Positions 36,901 through 48,900 of a stretch of 64,000 nt of DNA are shown in pieces. The notes below the pieces were generated by a model. That model was not told the origin of the DNA. It did not search any database and worked only from the letters and a program-made list of their open reading frames with translations. Position 1 is the stretch's first letter, and each line of letters opens with the position of its first letter. The translations under genes were made by a program, and so were the position numbers. The stretch comes from Branchiostoma belcheri (taxonomy: Eukaryota; Chordata; Leptocardii; Amphioxiformes; Branchiostomatidae): the NCBI RefSeq assembly GCF_001625305.1, contig NW_017802380.1, positions 970,271-1,034,270 on the forward strand, given 5' to 3'.

Positions 36901-39900
36901 GGTCAAGTCTTTCTTCAGACCTACTCCTCGCGACGTCGCTTAATCTTGACCTGAGCTTGGAGTCATCGAACTCCGGAGAGGTTGAAGACTGTGTGACAGC
37001 TTTTGAACTAAGGTTAACCTTCATAGATGATGTTTCTACTCCCTTTCTACCTGCAAGCTCCTTCTCTTGTCTACTTCTTGTGGCTCTCTCTTGTTCCTCC
37101 TCGCGTTCTATTTGAGCTACTTCCTCGGAAAACTCTCCGCTCCTCTCGGCAAGTGTTAGCGTCCCTCCCACATGCATCCTCCAGTCGTAGTCATCACCTG
37201 TAGGTGTCAGAGGAGACTGGAGAGACCTGTTCAATGGTTCGCTTGGCTCGGGCTTAGTCAGAAACTCCTGGGCTAGCTTTGTCACTTGTTCTTCAATACT
37301 CTCCATGCCGCTGTCCTGGGATGGAGACCTCTGCGGACCCTCTTCTTCTTCGGCGCGATAAATCTGGACTTTGGTGGACACTTTGAACGACTTGGCGCTG
37401 TACTCTCCCACCTTTACAGCCCTGACTGGAGACTTAGAGTCAGACAGTCTCCCGCGAGTATGTTTCTCTGTGTGGTGTTCCTCCCTCTCTTGCTCGACCC
37501 GTCTCAGGGGGCTGTATCTGTCTTGCTTTTCTCTCTTTCCTTCAGACGCTATGTGTCTGTCTCTGCTGACTCTCCTTGGATCCGACACCTCAACGTTTTC
37601 CGGCTTTGGAGACGCCCGCTCCTGTCGTGTGCGCGGTGGCGTGTAGCTTTCTTGCATCTCGTAAGACAAGACTCTGTCGCTTACTCTACTTGAAGACAAA
37701 GCGGGAGAGGCTCTGCCCTGTTTCTTCACCTCGACCGAGTAGCGCGCCGGTGGCTCTGCGTAGCTGTGGTCCACCTCGTGTTGCCACTTCCTCTCTGAGC
37801 TTTTCTCCCGTTCCTTGGTGCTCTTCAGCAGAGGCTGTTTGGGAGGTGGAGGCAGGGCAGGCGGTGCAGAGGAGGCTGGGCTGGGCGACCGTTTTGTCTG
37901 CATGCATCAACATGAAGACCCATGCAGAATATTATGCAAATGATAAAAATGTAGCACTACACAAATGCTAAATTGGCAATCAACATTAGTAATGACCTCC
38001 ATGTGGATGAACATTATAATCAATGTTGACAAGGAAGTTCTTAAAGTCCCCATACCTAGGAGTAATGTTACCATAATTACTGAGAGTACATGTACCATCT
38101 AAAAGACATCATAACATGTCACATCAATTTACAACCCTTAGGGTAGTTGAAGCCACTTCCAAAGATGATCTGAAGGAAATGTATGTCTTTTAGAATAAAG
38201 TATTCTCTTAAAAAGGAAAGTAACAAATTGACAAAGAAATAAATCTAATTATCCATGTACTCAAAGCCGAGTTTCCAGTGACCACCTGTCCACATAGACC
38301 AGATTTTATTGGTCTCCTGACTGATCTTCATGGGCAGGTTTGACTGTAGTAATACAATGGATAAAACAATCCACAGCATTTGGGTCAGATAGCTGAGGAA
38401 GACTGAGTAATTCAGTCATACATGTATACTCACAGCCGATCTGTGCACGGCCCTGGAAGGGCTGGTTCTTCCCACTTCTTCCTGCATCTCCCTTCCTCTG
38501 GGAGGGCTCCGTCCTCGACCTGCGACCTTATGGTCCAGGTTTCTCCTGACATACCCACTGTATGATGTGTCCTCTCTGGGCTTCTATAATAAAACAGGGA
38601 CGAGAAAGTTTTTAATCTAAGAAGAGAATTTCCATGTATTTTGGTGGGGGGGGGGGAAAGATAGAAGATGTCAGTTATCATGAAGATCTAACATATAAGT
38701 AATTTGTTTCTAGGCGCTAAAGGGAAATGAAATATGGTTATTAGAAAATGCTTGAAAATCTGTTTGGTTATCTGAAAAGATTTTTGAAAATTAATATAAC
38801 AAGGATGGATGGATGGATGGATGGATGGATGGATGGATGGATGGATGGATGGATGGATGGATGGATGGATGGATGGATGGATGGATGGATGGAAGGATGG
38901 ATGGATGGATGGATGGATGGACGGGTAAAAGGTTAAAAAGTATGAAGTTTGATTGATGCACCTTATCCCTTATATCCCAGCTGAAAGACAGGGTTTTGTT
39001 ACAAGATGGTAGACAAGTATTATATAACTACTACTGCATGTTAGTATGTTATATAAATATAACATATATATACAGCTTGCTCTAATATTGCACTAACTAT
39101 TATGGCTTTTGCACCGAGTATAACACTTATGTGGTCATACGTGAGTGTTGTCTCTGTCTGATTCCTCGGTGGAAGTTTCAGTGTCTGCCTGCATCTTGTC
39201 TTCTTCTGTCTCTTCTTCTTCTCCCCCAGCCCCGTTCATAAGAATAGACACCTCCACATCCTCTGGTTCCACAACACTCCCGTGTTCCTGGGCTTCAGAG
39301 TCTGATGGAGAAGCTGGGACATGATTGTCCTGCGTGTCTCTTGAGGATATTCCTTTAGCTTTGTCCTGCTGTCCACAGTTACTTGCATTTTCGGGTTGCT
39401 TGTGGGGATCATCGACTAAGTTCTTCCCATGATTGTTCTCCTGGAAGATAGCGTTAAGATAAATAATGCAACCAAAAACAAAATAAAACAAAAAGAAATG
39501 AAAGAAAAGATAACTAAAATAAAATAAATAATACTGCCCAAATAAAATCGAAATGAAATGAAATGAAACAAGGAAATGTCTTAATCAGCAAAAGTGGTAA
39601 CACGTAAAAAAAAAGTAGGTTTCTGTTACATTTGATCTGAACAAAATGTACTCTTCCATGTATCAAAAAATTTTCAGTTTCTGATCATACCTAATGCCAA
39701 ATTGTATTCTCTATCAATTATACCACTGCATCTAGAGACCTATGAATATTTTGCAACATGACAAGAGCTTCATATGAAAAATGGCACGATGGTGACATGT
39801 GGACACTGCCTCTATGGATGCGCTGAAATGGGAAGACTACTGTGTTAGTAAGCACCGTACAAAGCTGGAGGCATGCAGGATGACTGGTGATTGGTTTGTC

Positions 39901-42900
39901 ATGCATTTATCTATGTCATGCATGGGGGGATACTAGAGAGGGGGGAGAGATGGAACCGGTTAGTGAAATGGTCAATGGTTACCAAAAGGTATTGTCTAAA
40001 CACCTCGTCCACCATCAGCAGTGGTACAAGTACTGCAGGCAGGTCCTGGCTGTGGTCTGGTATCGTGGTTTCTTCATCTGTTGGGGGTACTGTGTCAACC
40101 GAGTTGTCGGCTGTCATCACACCATTAGCCTCACATTCAGCATCTGCAGATTCAGACTGGGGTGTCATCACATCATTAGCCTCACATTCAGCATCTGCAG
40201 ATTCTTTGTCAGATTCTGGTTCCACTTTGGCTGAATCATCGTCACACATCTTTGGGGAAGAGGTGGTTTCACGTCTTTCTGAATCTGGCTGATGCTCAAG
40301 CTCTTTGTTTTCACCATTATTTTGCTGTGAGTCTGCCTCTGATATGTCTACTTCATCATCACCCATCCTTGGTGAAGGGGTAGCATGCCTTTCTTCTTGA
40401 GGATGAACAGCAGGTTCAGAAATCTCATTGTTTTGCTGAGATTCTTCAGTTATGGCTAATTCTTCATAACTAGCATGTCTTTCCTCATCTGAAAGAACAT
40501 CAAGTTCTCTGTCTTTGCCATTTTCCTGTGTTCTGTTTAAGTTCTGACTTTGTGAGACCACTTCTTCAGATGTGCCATCCCCATGCACTTGCAAAGAAGA
40601 GTTAGTATCTTCAACGTCTGTTTTGAAAATCTGCTTCAAAGATTCTAGGCTATCTTCAACATGCATAGGTGAAATGTCACTAGTAATTGGCTCCCCCGTC
40701 AGAGTCTCTGGAATTATCGGACCATCAGACTCCGTGGATGTGCTTGATTTTGTTGACTCCCTCCTCTGGTGAACAAACTGTTTATTGTCTGGCGGAAGTT
40801 CAGTATCTGCCTCCTCTTCACTGTCTGCGTTTGTCTCGGTCTCAGTGTTTTCAATCTGGATGTACACGCCACAAAAATATTGTATTGCACAAAAAACACA
40901 ATGAAAATTAAGATTCAAGGTGATTAATACACAAAGTCATGCAGGGGAAGGAATTAGAATTATAGTGTTTGAGTTTTTATATAGTAGTGCCTCATAAAAC
41001 TGAGCATGCACTGCTGTTGACGTGCTGAAATCATTTTGGAACAATCATGTGCAAAATTGTGGTAAACTGTGAAAAAAGTCAACATGCATAGGTTCTATCA
41101 TGCTTTCTGTGGGTGCATTATATTTGATAATAGGTAAGGATGTGCTTAGAATAAAGTTTGAAGGGCATGCATTTTCTCCATATCTCACGGTGCATGGTGG
41201 CGAAAGTAAAGTGTGACCGTAAAACTTACAACATCGGCTTCCATAGACGTGACTGGGTCAAAACAATCATTGTCCAAATCAAGCTCAGCCTTCCACTGTG
41301 AGGCATGTTAATAACGAGTGGTTAGAAATGATAACTGCCAATCATAAATCGTATAGAGTGAGTGTAAGGCATAAATCATCTGACCAACATGTAGAAACCC
41401 TTTAATCTTTCTATCTGGTACCTGATAATGGTATAATAGTTAGATTTGTGTACATGTATATTGCACTTTTGGAAATGAAGATTGTACGTAATTGTGTCAT
41501 GCTACCTTCTTGAGAAGATCGGGAGCCTCCCTTGCGATGATACGGGCAGACCTTGGAGTTGGTGGGGGAGGAAGTTCTGGACTGGGCACTGGACTAGCTG
41601 GGCCCTGGAAGGCAAGGTAAGAATTTAAGACATTTCCAATACTAGTCTAAATATTTAAACTATCACAGTAACTTTAAAAATGTCTAAAGGAATCAGAAAG
41701 GGTATTCAGCAACTTGTGGACTCTGTTGTCCCTGTCCTTGGTGCTGAAAAAACTGTTCCAAATAGTTGATATGATGTAGTTATTATGGTGTAGTTATTAT
41801 AATGTATAGGACTCCAGGAAGGCTAGTAGGCAATTTTTGTTTTACTAATGGAGTTCCTAATAAACATAAACATAAACATAAACATAAGTCACCCTCGATT
41901 GAATGAATGAATGGTTTATCATGATCAGTGATTAAAACCATGTCATAGCCATAAGTTGAATTGTATACTTTAACATTAACCAATGGAATCTTCAAAGAAA
42001 GCAGACAATATCTAACTAACGTCGGTGAAGGTTAGACATTCAGGTAATAAGATACGCCAAGAAACAGTTTGCTCAAGCAAATGGATATGATTTTGGAAAC
42101 GGTCAGACGTTTCAGGAAGCATCCACTACGACTTTGCATATCAATCAATAGTTCTTGCTTATAAACCTGCAGTCTCTTAGTGTCACTGATGAAAGGTAGT
42201 GGATGCTACCTGAAACATCTGACCGTTTCCAAAATCATATCTAGTTGCTTAAGTAAATTGAGTTTTTTGGAACATCTATTAGTAACTAACCTCTGCCTCT
42301 TTGAGGAACTCCTCCGTCAGTCTCATCAGCTCCACCTCGGAGCTGGTCTGGCTGATGTTGTCGATGTCATCATCATCATCTTCTTCAGGCGGTTCTTCCC
42401 GTGGTCGCTTCCTGGGGATGTCAACGGCCTCTGTCGGTGGCGCGACGCGTACGGGAGCACCAAACGGTTTGGGCTGGAAGGGGAGATACTCAATCTGGTA
42501 TTTAATGAATAAAAGACTTAATAATCTCACTTTAATGCTTTCACATGCCAAGTACAGGTCACGGTACAATTCTAGGTACAATTACAGTTATGAAACACTA
42601 CATCTACGACGGATAATATATACTTGTATGTACAGGGTATTTATTCTGTACATACACTTAATGTGACAATTTTTTTTCTATTTTATGTCCTGTCATCTTT
42701 GGTACGACTTGCCCAGGGATTGAACTCACAACCTCTGCTCACTTGGCCATTGCACCAGTCATAATGTAGTCATAAGTCATTGGAATATTACCTTAGCTGT
42801 CTCCTTTGCTTTGACCTCGATGTCCATCAGAGGTCCGGTGACCACCCTCTTCTTGGCGGCGCCCTCCTCATCCTGGGACTGTTCATTATCGGGAGGGGTG

Positions 42901-45900
42901 GGGGAGGAGGGAGGGGAGGGGAAGCGGTACTGGTTGTACTCGTCCCAGGCTGGGGAGGTGGGGAATCGGCTGGGGAAAAAGTTCAACCATGAGTTTTTTC
43001 TAATCGTATCAAATCTAATGGAATGGAGAAAGAGGAGAAAAAAGAAAGCTACAAAACAAAGGTAAACAGTGTCTAGTGTTTTGATCATGATCATGTGCAA
43101 AAATTGTTTTAAATTGTGATGGGTGAAAAAAATCATCATGCATTAGTTGTACAAAACATACAGTTAAGTGCTTTGAAGCTTACTAATAATCTAACATTAA
43201 TTTCTTGCACTCTAGATGTCTGTGGCACCAATACATACATTGCTTTGAGAAAGAGTTTGCAATTAGATTCTTTTAAAAGAGAATAAACAGATGCAGACAA
43301 AGCCAAAATTTCTAAAAAAAATTAGATTCTTTGTTTTTTTGTTTGTTGCACTGCTATTTTGGTCAATAATGTTACAAAATAATGTTACAGTAACAACAAG
43401 TAAAATCTGAGATTTTATACCTCCGGGCTTTTTATTGTATATTTTTCCATGTTGTTTGTTCTGTATAGTTGATGGTGTTGAATTTTATGTGTTAGATTTA
43501 GCGTTCCTGGTTGTGTTAATACAGGACTGGTCAACATTTTCATCTGCAGTCCATACCATGTACCCACGGTAAAAATGCATGTCGAGAACGTCTGAGACAG
43601 TATACCACGGTATTTGTAAGTTAAGAAGTCGTAATATACGCCGAAAACATCCAAGATTGCGCAAGACGGCGTTGACCCCTGACCCATTGGCCCACCCGGA
43701 AGTTGCGCTGGCAGCCAGCCCAGCGCCGCGCACGACCATTTTCAGATTTTTACGCCCCAAAACACATATACAATAAAAACAAAAAAAACCTGCACCATCT
43801 ACAGCCCATTAGCAGAACATACACCGAGTCCAGTCTACCCCAACGCGAGATACAACTGCGATAATATTTCAAAATACATATCGGAAGCAGACACCCCTCT
43901 GTTTGACCCCTTTTAAATGGTAAGACCCAAAACTGAAACCTCCCCATTCCTTAACAACATGGTAAATTCCATTTTCAGCATGGCGGGGGTGTCCGGAGCA
44001 CTTAAAAACCTTTTATTTCCACGCCCATAAACACATATACAATTAAACAAAAACGTTCTGCATCATCTGCAGCCCAACAGCAATATGTATACCGAACCAC
44101 AGACCAATCCGTCCAGCCGATCGCGAGAAACAGCTGCTGACAGAAATGTTTCGAACCATAGTAAAACCTCCTCGTGGAAGGATATCTCCTTCCCCGGAGG
44201 TAAAAACAGGAAACCAAACTTCAAACAGGTTGTCTTTGATGTCTGAATTCTATGAAAAATGATTCATCCATTAATCTAATCAAAAATTAAAGTTTATAAA
44301 GTGCTCCATGCAGGTGCAAGAAATAAGTTCTAGATTGATATGTGTAAGTTGAAGGTGAAGCCATCAGCCTTCTCCCTGCTTCTTAATCACATACATGTGT
44401 AACCAATATAGATTTGGTGCCAAATGGCTACCTTAGCATGGAAAAGGCTAATAGAGGAAGGCAAAGTTGGGAAGGCACACGGTAGACAGGGACGGGTTAG
44501 TTACTCACACATCGCACCTCATGCCGTAGGAGCTTGGAGGGAGACAAACAACAACACATCATGGTTAGAGGTTACGAGTGGAGAAGCATGGTGTTACTAA
44601 GCATAGTTTGTAACTGACACATAGTTGGCATTGTTGACTTAGCATGAAAGTTAAACAGTTAACTGAGCTGGTAAATTACATTGTGGAAAAGTTAAACTGT
44701 GCATTAAGTTGAGTTAATGTGTCCCAAGTCATTGGGGCGGATTGCTGGGGAAGACTGAGTGAGTCAGTTGAAAAGAAATTCTGGTGAATCCAATCTTTTG
44801 AGCTGGAAAACAGTTTATCTTTCCCACACAGTCTATGTGGCATCAATAGTGCTTTTAGAATTCTCAATCAGATATTCTTCTCACAAAAGTACTATTAATT
44901 TTCCAAATCCTTGAATGCCAATGCAAATAAAATTATCATGAATACATGTAAAATTCATGCTACCTGCCACCCTGAAATCAGGACCCTAGCTATAGCATGT
45001 CCAGAACAAGAGATATCAAAACCAGTTCTTCTGCAGTGCCAAGCAGGGCTCTAGCCAGCACCTGTTTTTCTGTCAATTGCAGGAATTTTGCAGTGTGTGA
45101 TGGAAAGAATTATAAACCAATCCGTCAACCTCGACTGACAAAATTGACAAACAATCTTGGGAAAAAATTAAAACATTCAAAGGACTAACAACAACCACTC
45201 TCAAGCCCATGATTTGTCTCCACTACATTGCAAGCACTCTCCCCCCAGGTCTGATCATGAACCTGCACTGACGGAAAAAAAGAATTGAGCTGGCTAGAGC
45301 CCTGGTGCCAAGAAAAGCTGCCAGGGGGACCAAAATCTAAAAGACACTTGAAGTGACTTACTCTCTGATGGATTCCTCCAGGAACTTTGCCACGTGTTTC
45401 TTGATGAACTTGGTGCGGAGGATGGTCCGCACCGTCGGGCGCTGGTCAGGTTCTATCTGCAGCATGTCCTTGGTCAGATCCACAAGGTCGCGGCTGTAAC
45501 TGTTGTATAGTGGACCCATCTGATACAACAGAATGTAACCGTGAATAGTTTCATCAGATTGAATCAAGATTAATAAAGAGACTCTTTTTACACAATCAAA
45601 AAGTTGTTTATTAGCCGATGTTTTGGTGACTGTCTGTCATCTTCCTTGACTGTCTCAGTGTCTGGCAATTCTGACTGGTTCACGTGTGTTTCAGCTATAT
45701 ATGAGAGACACCTGTGCTGTACAATGTGAAACAGTCAGAATTGGGGAAGGTGACAGATGGTCACCAAAACGTCGGCTGAATAAAACACTTGGTTGTGCCT
45801 CTTTCTTCAACAGAGTGTAAAATTATATCGATGATCAATAATCAATGATGAGACAATAACAGTCTGAGAGTTAATCACTCTTTTAAAAAGCAGTTGACTT

Positions 45901-48900
45901 CTTGGAGATTCAAAGATTGCTCTCCAAAGCACATAAAGAAAGACATTTAAAAATCTTCCTGCACATGGATATACATTGTGTAGATGTAAATTGTTCTTGT
46001 TAGTGTCAAATAATAAATTTAGTACCAATCTGTACATCACACTAAAGCATTGTTATGATTCTAGCAGAATGTCATACTGAATGTCCAACTGAATACAGTA
46101 CAGTGAGTGCTGCATTACTGTAATGGTACCTACCTTTCCTTTGACGATTTTGAGGGCCAGGTTGTTGATGTCCCTGTCGTAGAATGGGAAGGCGTGCTTT
46201 AGGGAGGCCATCTCATACAGGCAGCAGCCCAGAGCCCACACATCAGCCTAATAAAAAATAAAATTAGGTCTGCAAATTACATTGTTAAAACTGTAAGATG
46301 TACTGATTTGGCTTCCTTCCCTACTGAAATCCTGTAGAAAAAAAGTGCTGTTGCACACATAAAAGGATATCTTGGGAACATATGGGTAGCCCCTTCAGCC
46401 AAATAGGACAGATTTCCAAGGGAACCCATGATATGTAAAACAGAATTCAAACTTAGGAGGCAATATAACATAAAGTAGAGTCATACAAACAACTCAAAAC
46501 AACTAAACAATTGCAACTCAAATATATAGTCATTCAACAATCTTTTGGAAAGATAATAACAATGACTTTGACCTTTATTTTCTAGGTGAGGCCGAGAACT
46601 TATTGAACACCCCTTGTAGATCATGTTATATAGATCATGCTTGACTTATTTAACATGCTTATAAAATGCATAATTCAGCCTCTTTGCATATTAGCAAATG
46701 AAGCTGCCATGTGTTTTAATGTACTAAATAAACAATAAACAATATATATAAAATAAAAAATGACACAAAAGTGTGTAGCTACCTCCTTGGTGTGTTGCCG
46801 CCCTGCGAGTGACTCGGGGCTCATGTAGCAGGCCATGCCCTTGGCCTTCTGCTTCTCCGCCATGGAGCGCGTTCCATCCACCACCGCGGGCAGCCCGATG
46901 TCTCCGACCTTCAGCAGACGGTACCTCAAGGTCAGGAAGATGTTCCGGGTGGTCAGGTTACGGTGGATGATGTTGTGGTTGTGAAGGTACTGAAATTAAA
47001 AAAGACAACTGTTGCAGAACTATTCTATACTGATCAACTGAAATTGAAGAAACCATCAAAAGGGAAGGGCCAAGAAGTCAGAGAATCAGGATGTGTAGTG
47101 TACAAATGTAATATGTAAACAAAAAACAAGTACTGTGCCTTTCTCTATTATACTCACAGTCTTTTGAAAAGCTCATTGAATATAATAATAATACATTGTG
47201 ACATCAAAGACCTGGTAATAAAGGGATTTGTAGCCTCATGTCTAATACATGTGATTTCAGCACCAAGGACAGGTACAATGGCCTTACATAATAGTAGGAT
47301 GGTTTTTAGTGATAGTTTTTGAAACAATATACTCTATGTTATTTGTAATATACCTGTATAATTGCACTATTTCTTGTGCATTCAACGGTGCAGGTGTGAT
47401 CTGAGTGTGATCTACATGTAAAATTAGTAAAAAAGAAAACTGAAATCAATGTTAGGTCATGAGTTTTAAAAAATGGTACCTGTATCGCCATGGCAATCTG
47501 CACAAACCACTCGACCAGCACAGGTTCCTCCAGAGGCCGGCCGCTCTGCCCCTTCAGCCTGGTGAACAGGTCACCTCCGTCACAGTAGTTCATCACGATG
47601 TACAGGTAACCAAACTGTGTGTGTGTGTGTGTGGGGGGAATTCACTGTGAGTTACTTCAATTAACATAGCAGTAATGGGGGCTATTAACATAGCAGTAAA
47701 AAGAAGAATAAAATCATACAGTCGCCTCCGTCACAGTAGTTTATTACTATGTACCAAACTGGGAGGGAGGGGGGCAATCAATGTTGTCAGCATTCAGGAG
47801 ATACTTTAATTAACATACTCTTGGGCCATACTCTATTACCAATCAATTAACATAATCACAGACTGATCACAGAATAATCAGTTTAATTAATAGGTTAAGT
47901 TAATACTCTTTGTGCACTAGATGTGTCTATTCTTAGTACATGTATTTTCAGCACCAAGGACAGGTACAAGTGTATCATCTATTGTTACAGGCGACCATGC
48001 GGTGGGGGGGAGGAAGGTGGGGTGGAAGAACACCATTTGTTGTTCTGTATACTAGTATTTCCGTACAAAAAGGACCTGTCTAGTCATTATAAGACAAAAT
48101 GTAGTACTAGTATTATCTTTTCACTGAATAATGCAGGATATTGTAAGTCCTATAAAGCATCCACCTTCTGGATATATCCTCCCTTACATGTACTTGACAA
48201 TATAAAAAAAAGCTATTCCATTTTATGTTTACTTCTAAATGCAAGTAAGGATTCAGTGCAACTACAGACCTGTTCGAAGGCTTCCTTGTACCCCACCAGG
48301 TTGGGATGTTTCAGGTCTCGCAGCACCTCAGACTCCTGCAGGGCTGCTTCTCTCTCGTCTTCAGAACGTTCCAGCATCGAGACACGCTTCATCGCATACT
48401 GTGGAAGCATAGAATGGTAACACATGTATAATGTTCTTAATAAAATGTTATAGGAACAACAACTCACTGCATCGAAAGACATGCTTCATAGCATACTGGG
48501 GCAATCGTAACACATGTCATAACAGCTAACTGTACTCACTGTATTAAGACAAGCGGTTTTCAGCACCAAGGACAGGTACAACAGAGATCATTGGTCAGTC
48601 AGTTTTCAGTCATGACATGCTTTGTGATTATAGACTTTTAGTATATGGTATATTGTAAATGTCATACACAGGAACACTAGTACCAAGTCAGCATTCAAAG
48701 GGTTTTCAGCACCAAGGACAGATACAACAGAAATCATCAGACAATCTTTAGTGCTGTATACATGTACCTTTAATACTTGTCCTGACACTGCAAGTATGTG
48801 TTTTGATTTTTTGTTGTTCTACAGAATTGTTTCAAATGTAAACTTCACACCACAAAAACTTCCTTTTTCCACATGCTGTGAAAATAAACCCACTACAAAA

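Noticed and set aside
17955-37897. Separate Ig-domain gene independent of the kinase
   Set aside because: No start-codon exon or promoter-like region was found between E14 and E23, all phases join, and the end of the Ig part carries a NEK1-like module. It is kept as the main alternative to test.
44511-44532. 22-nt version of the microexon using the first GT
   Set aside because: It would put E16 out of frame. The donor two bases later (GTGAGTAAC) is stronger and keeps phase.
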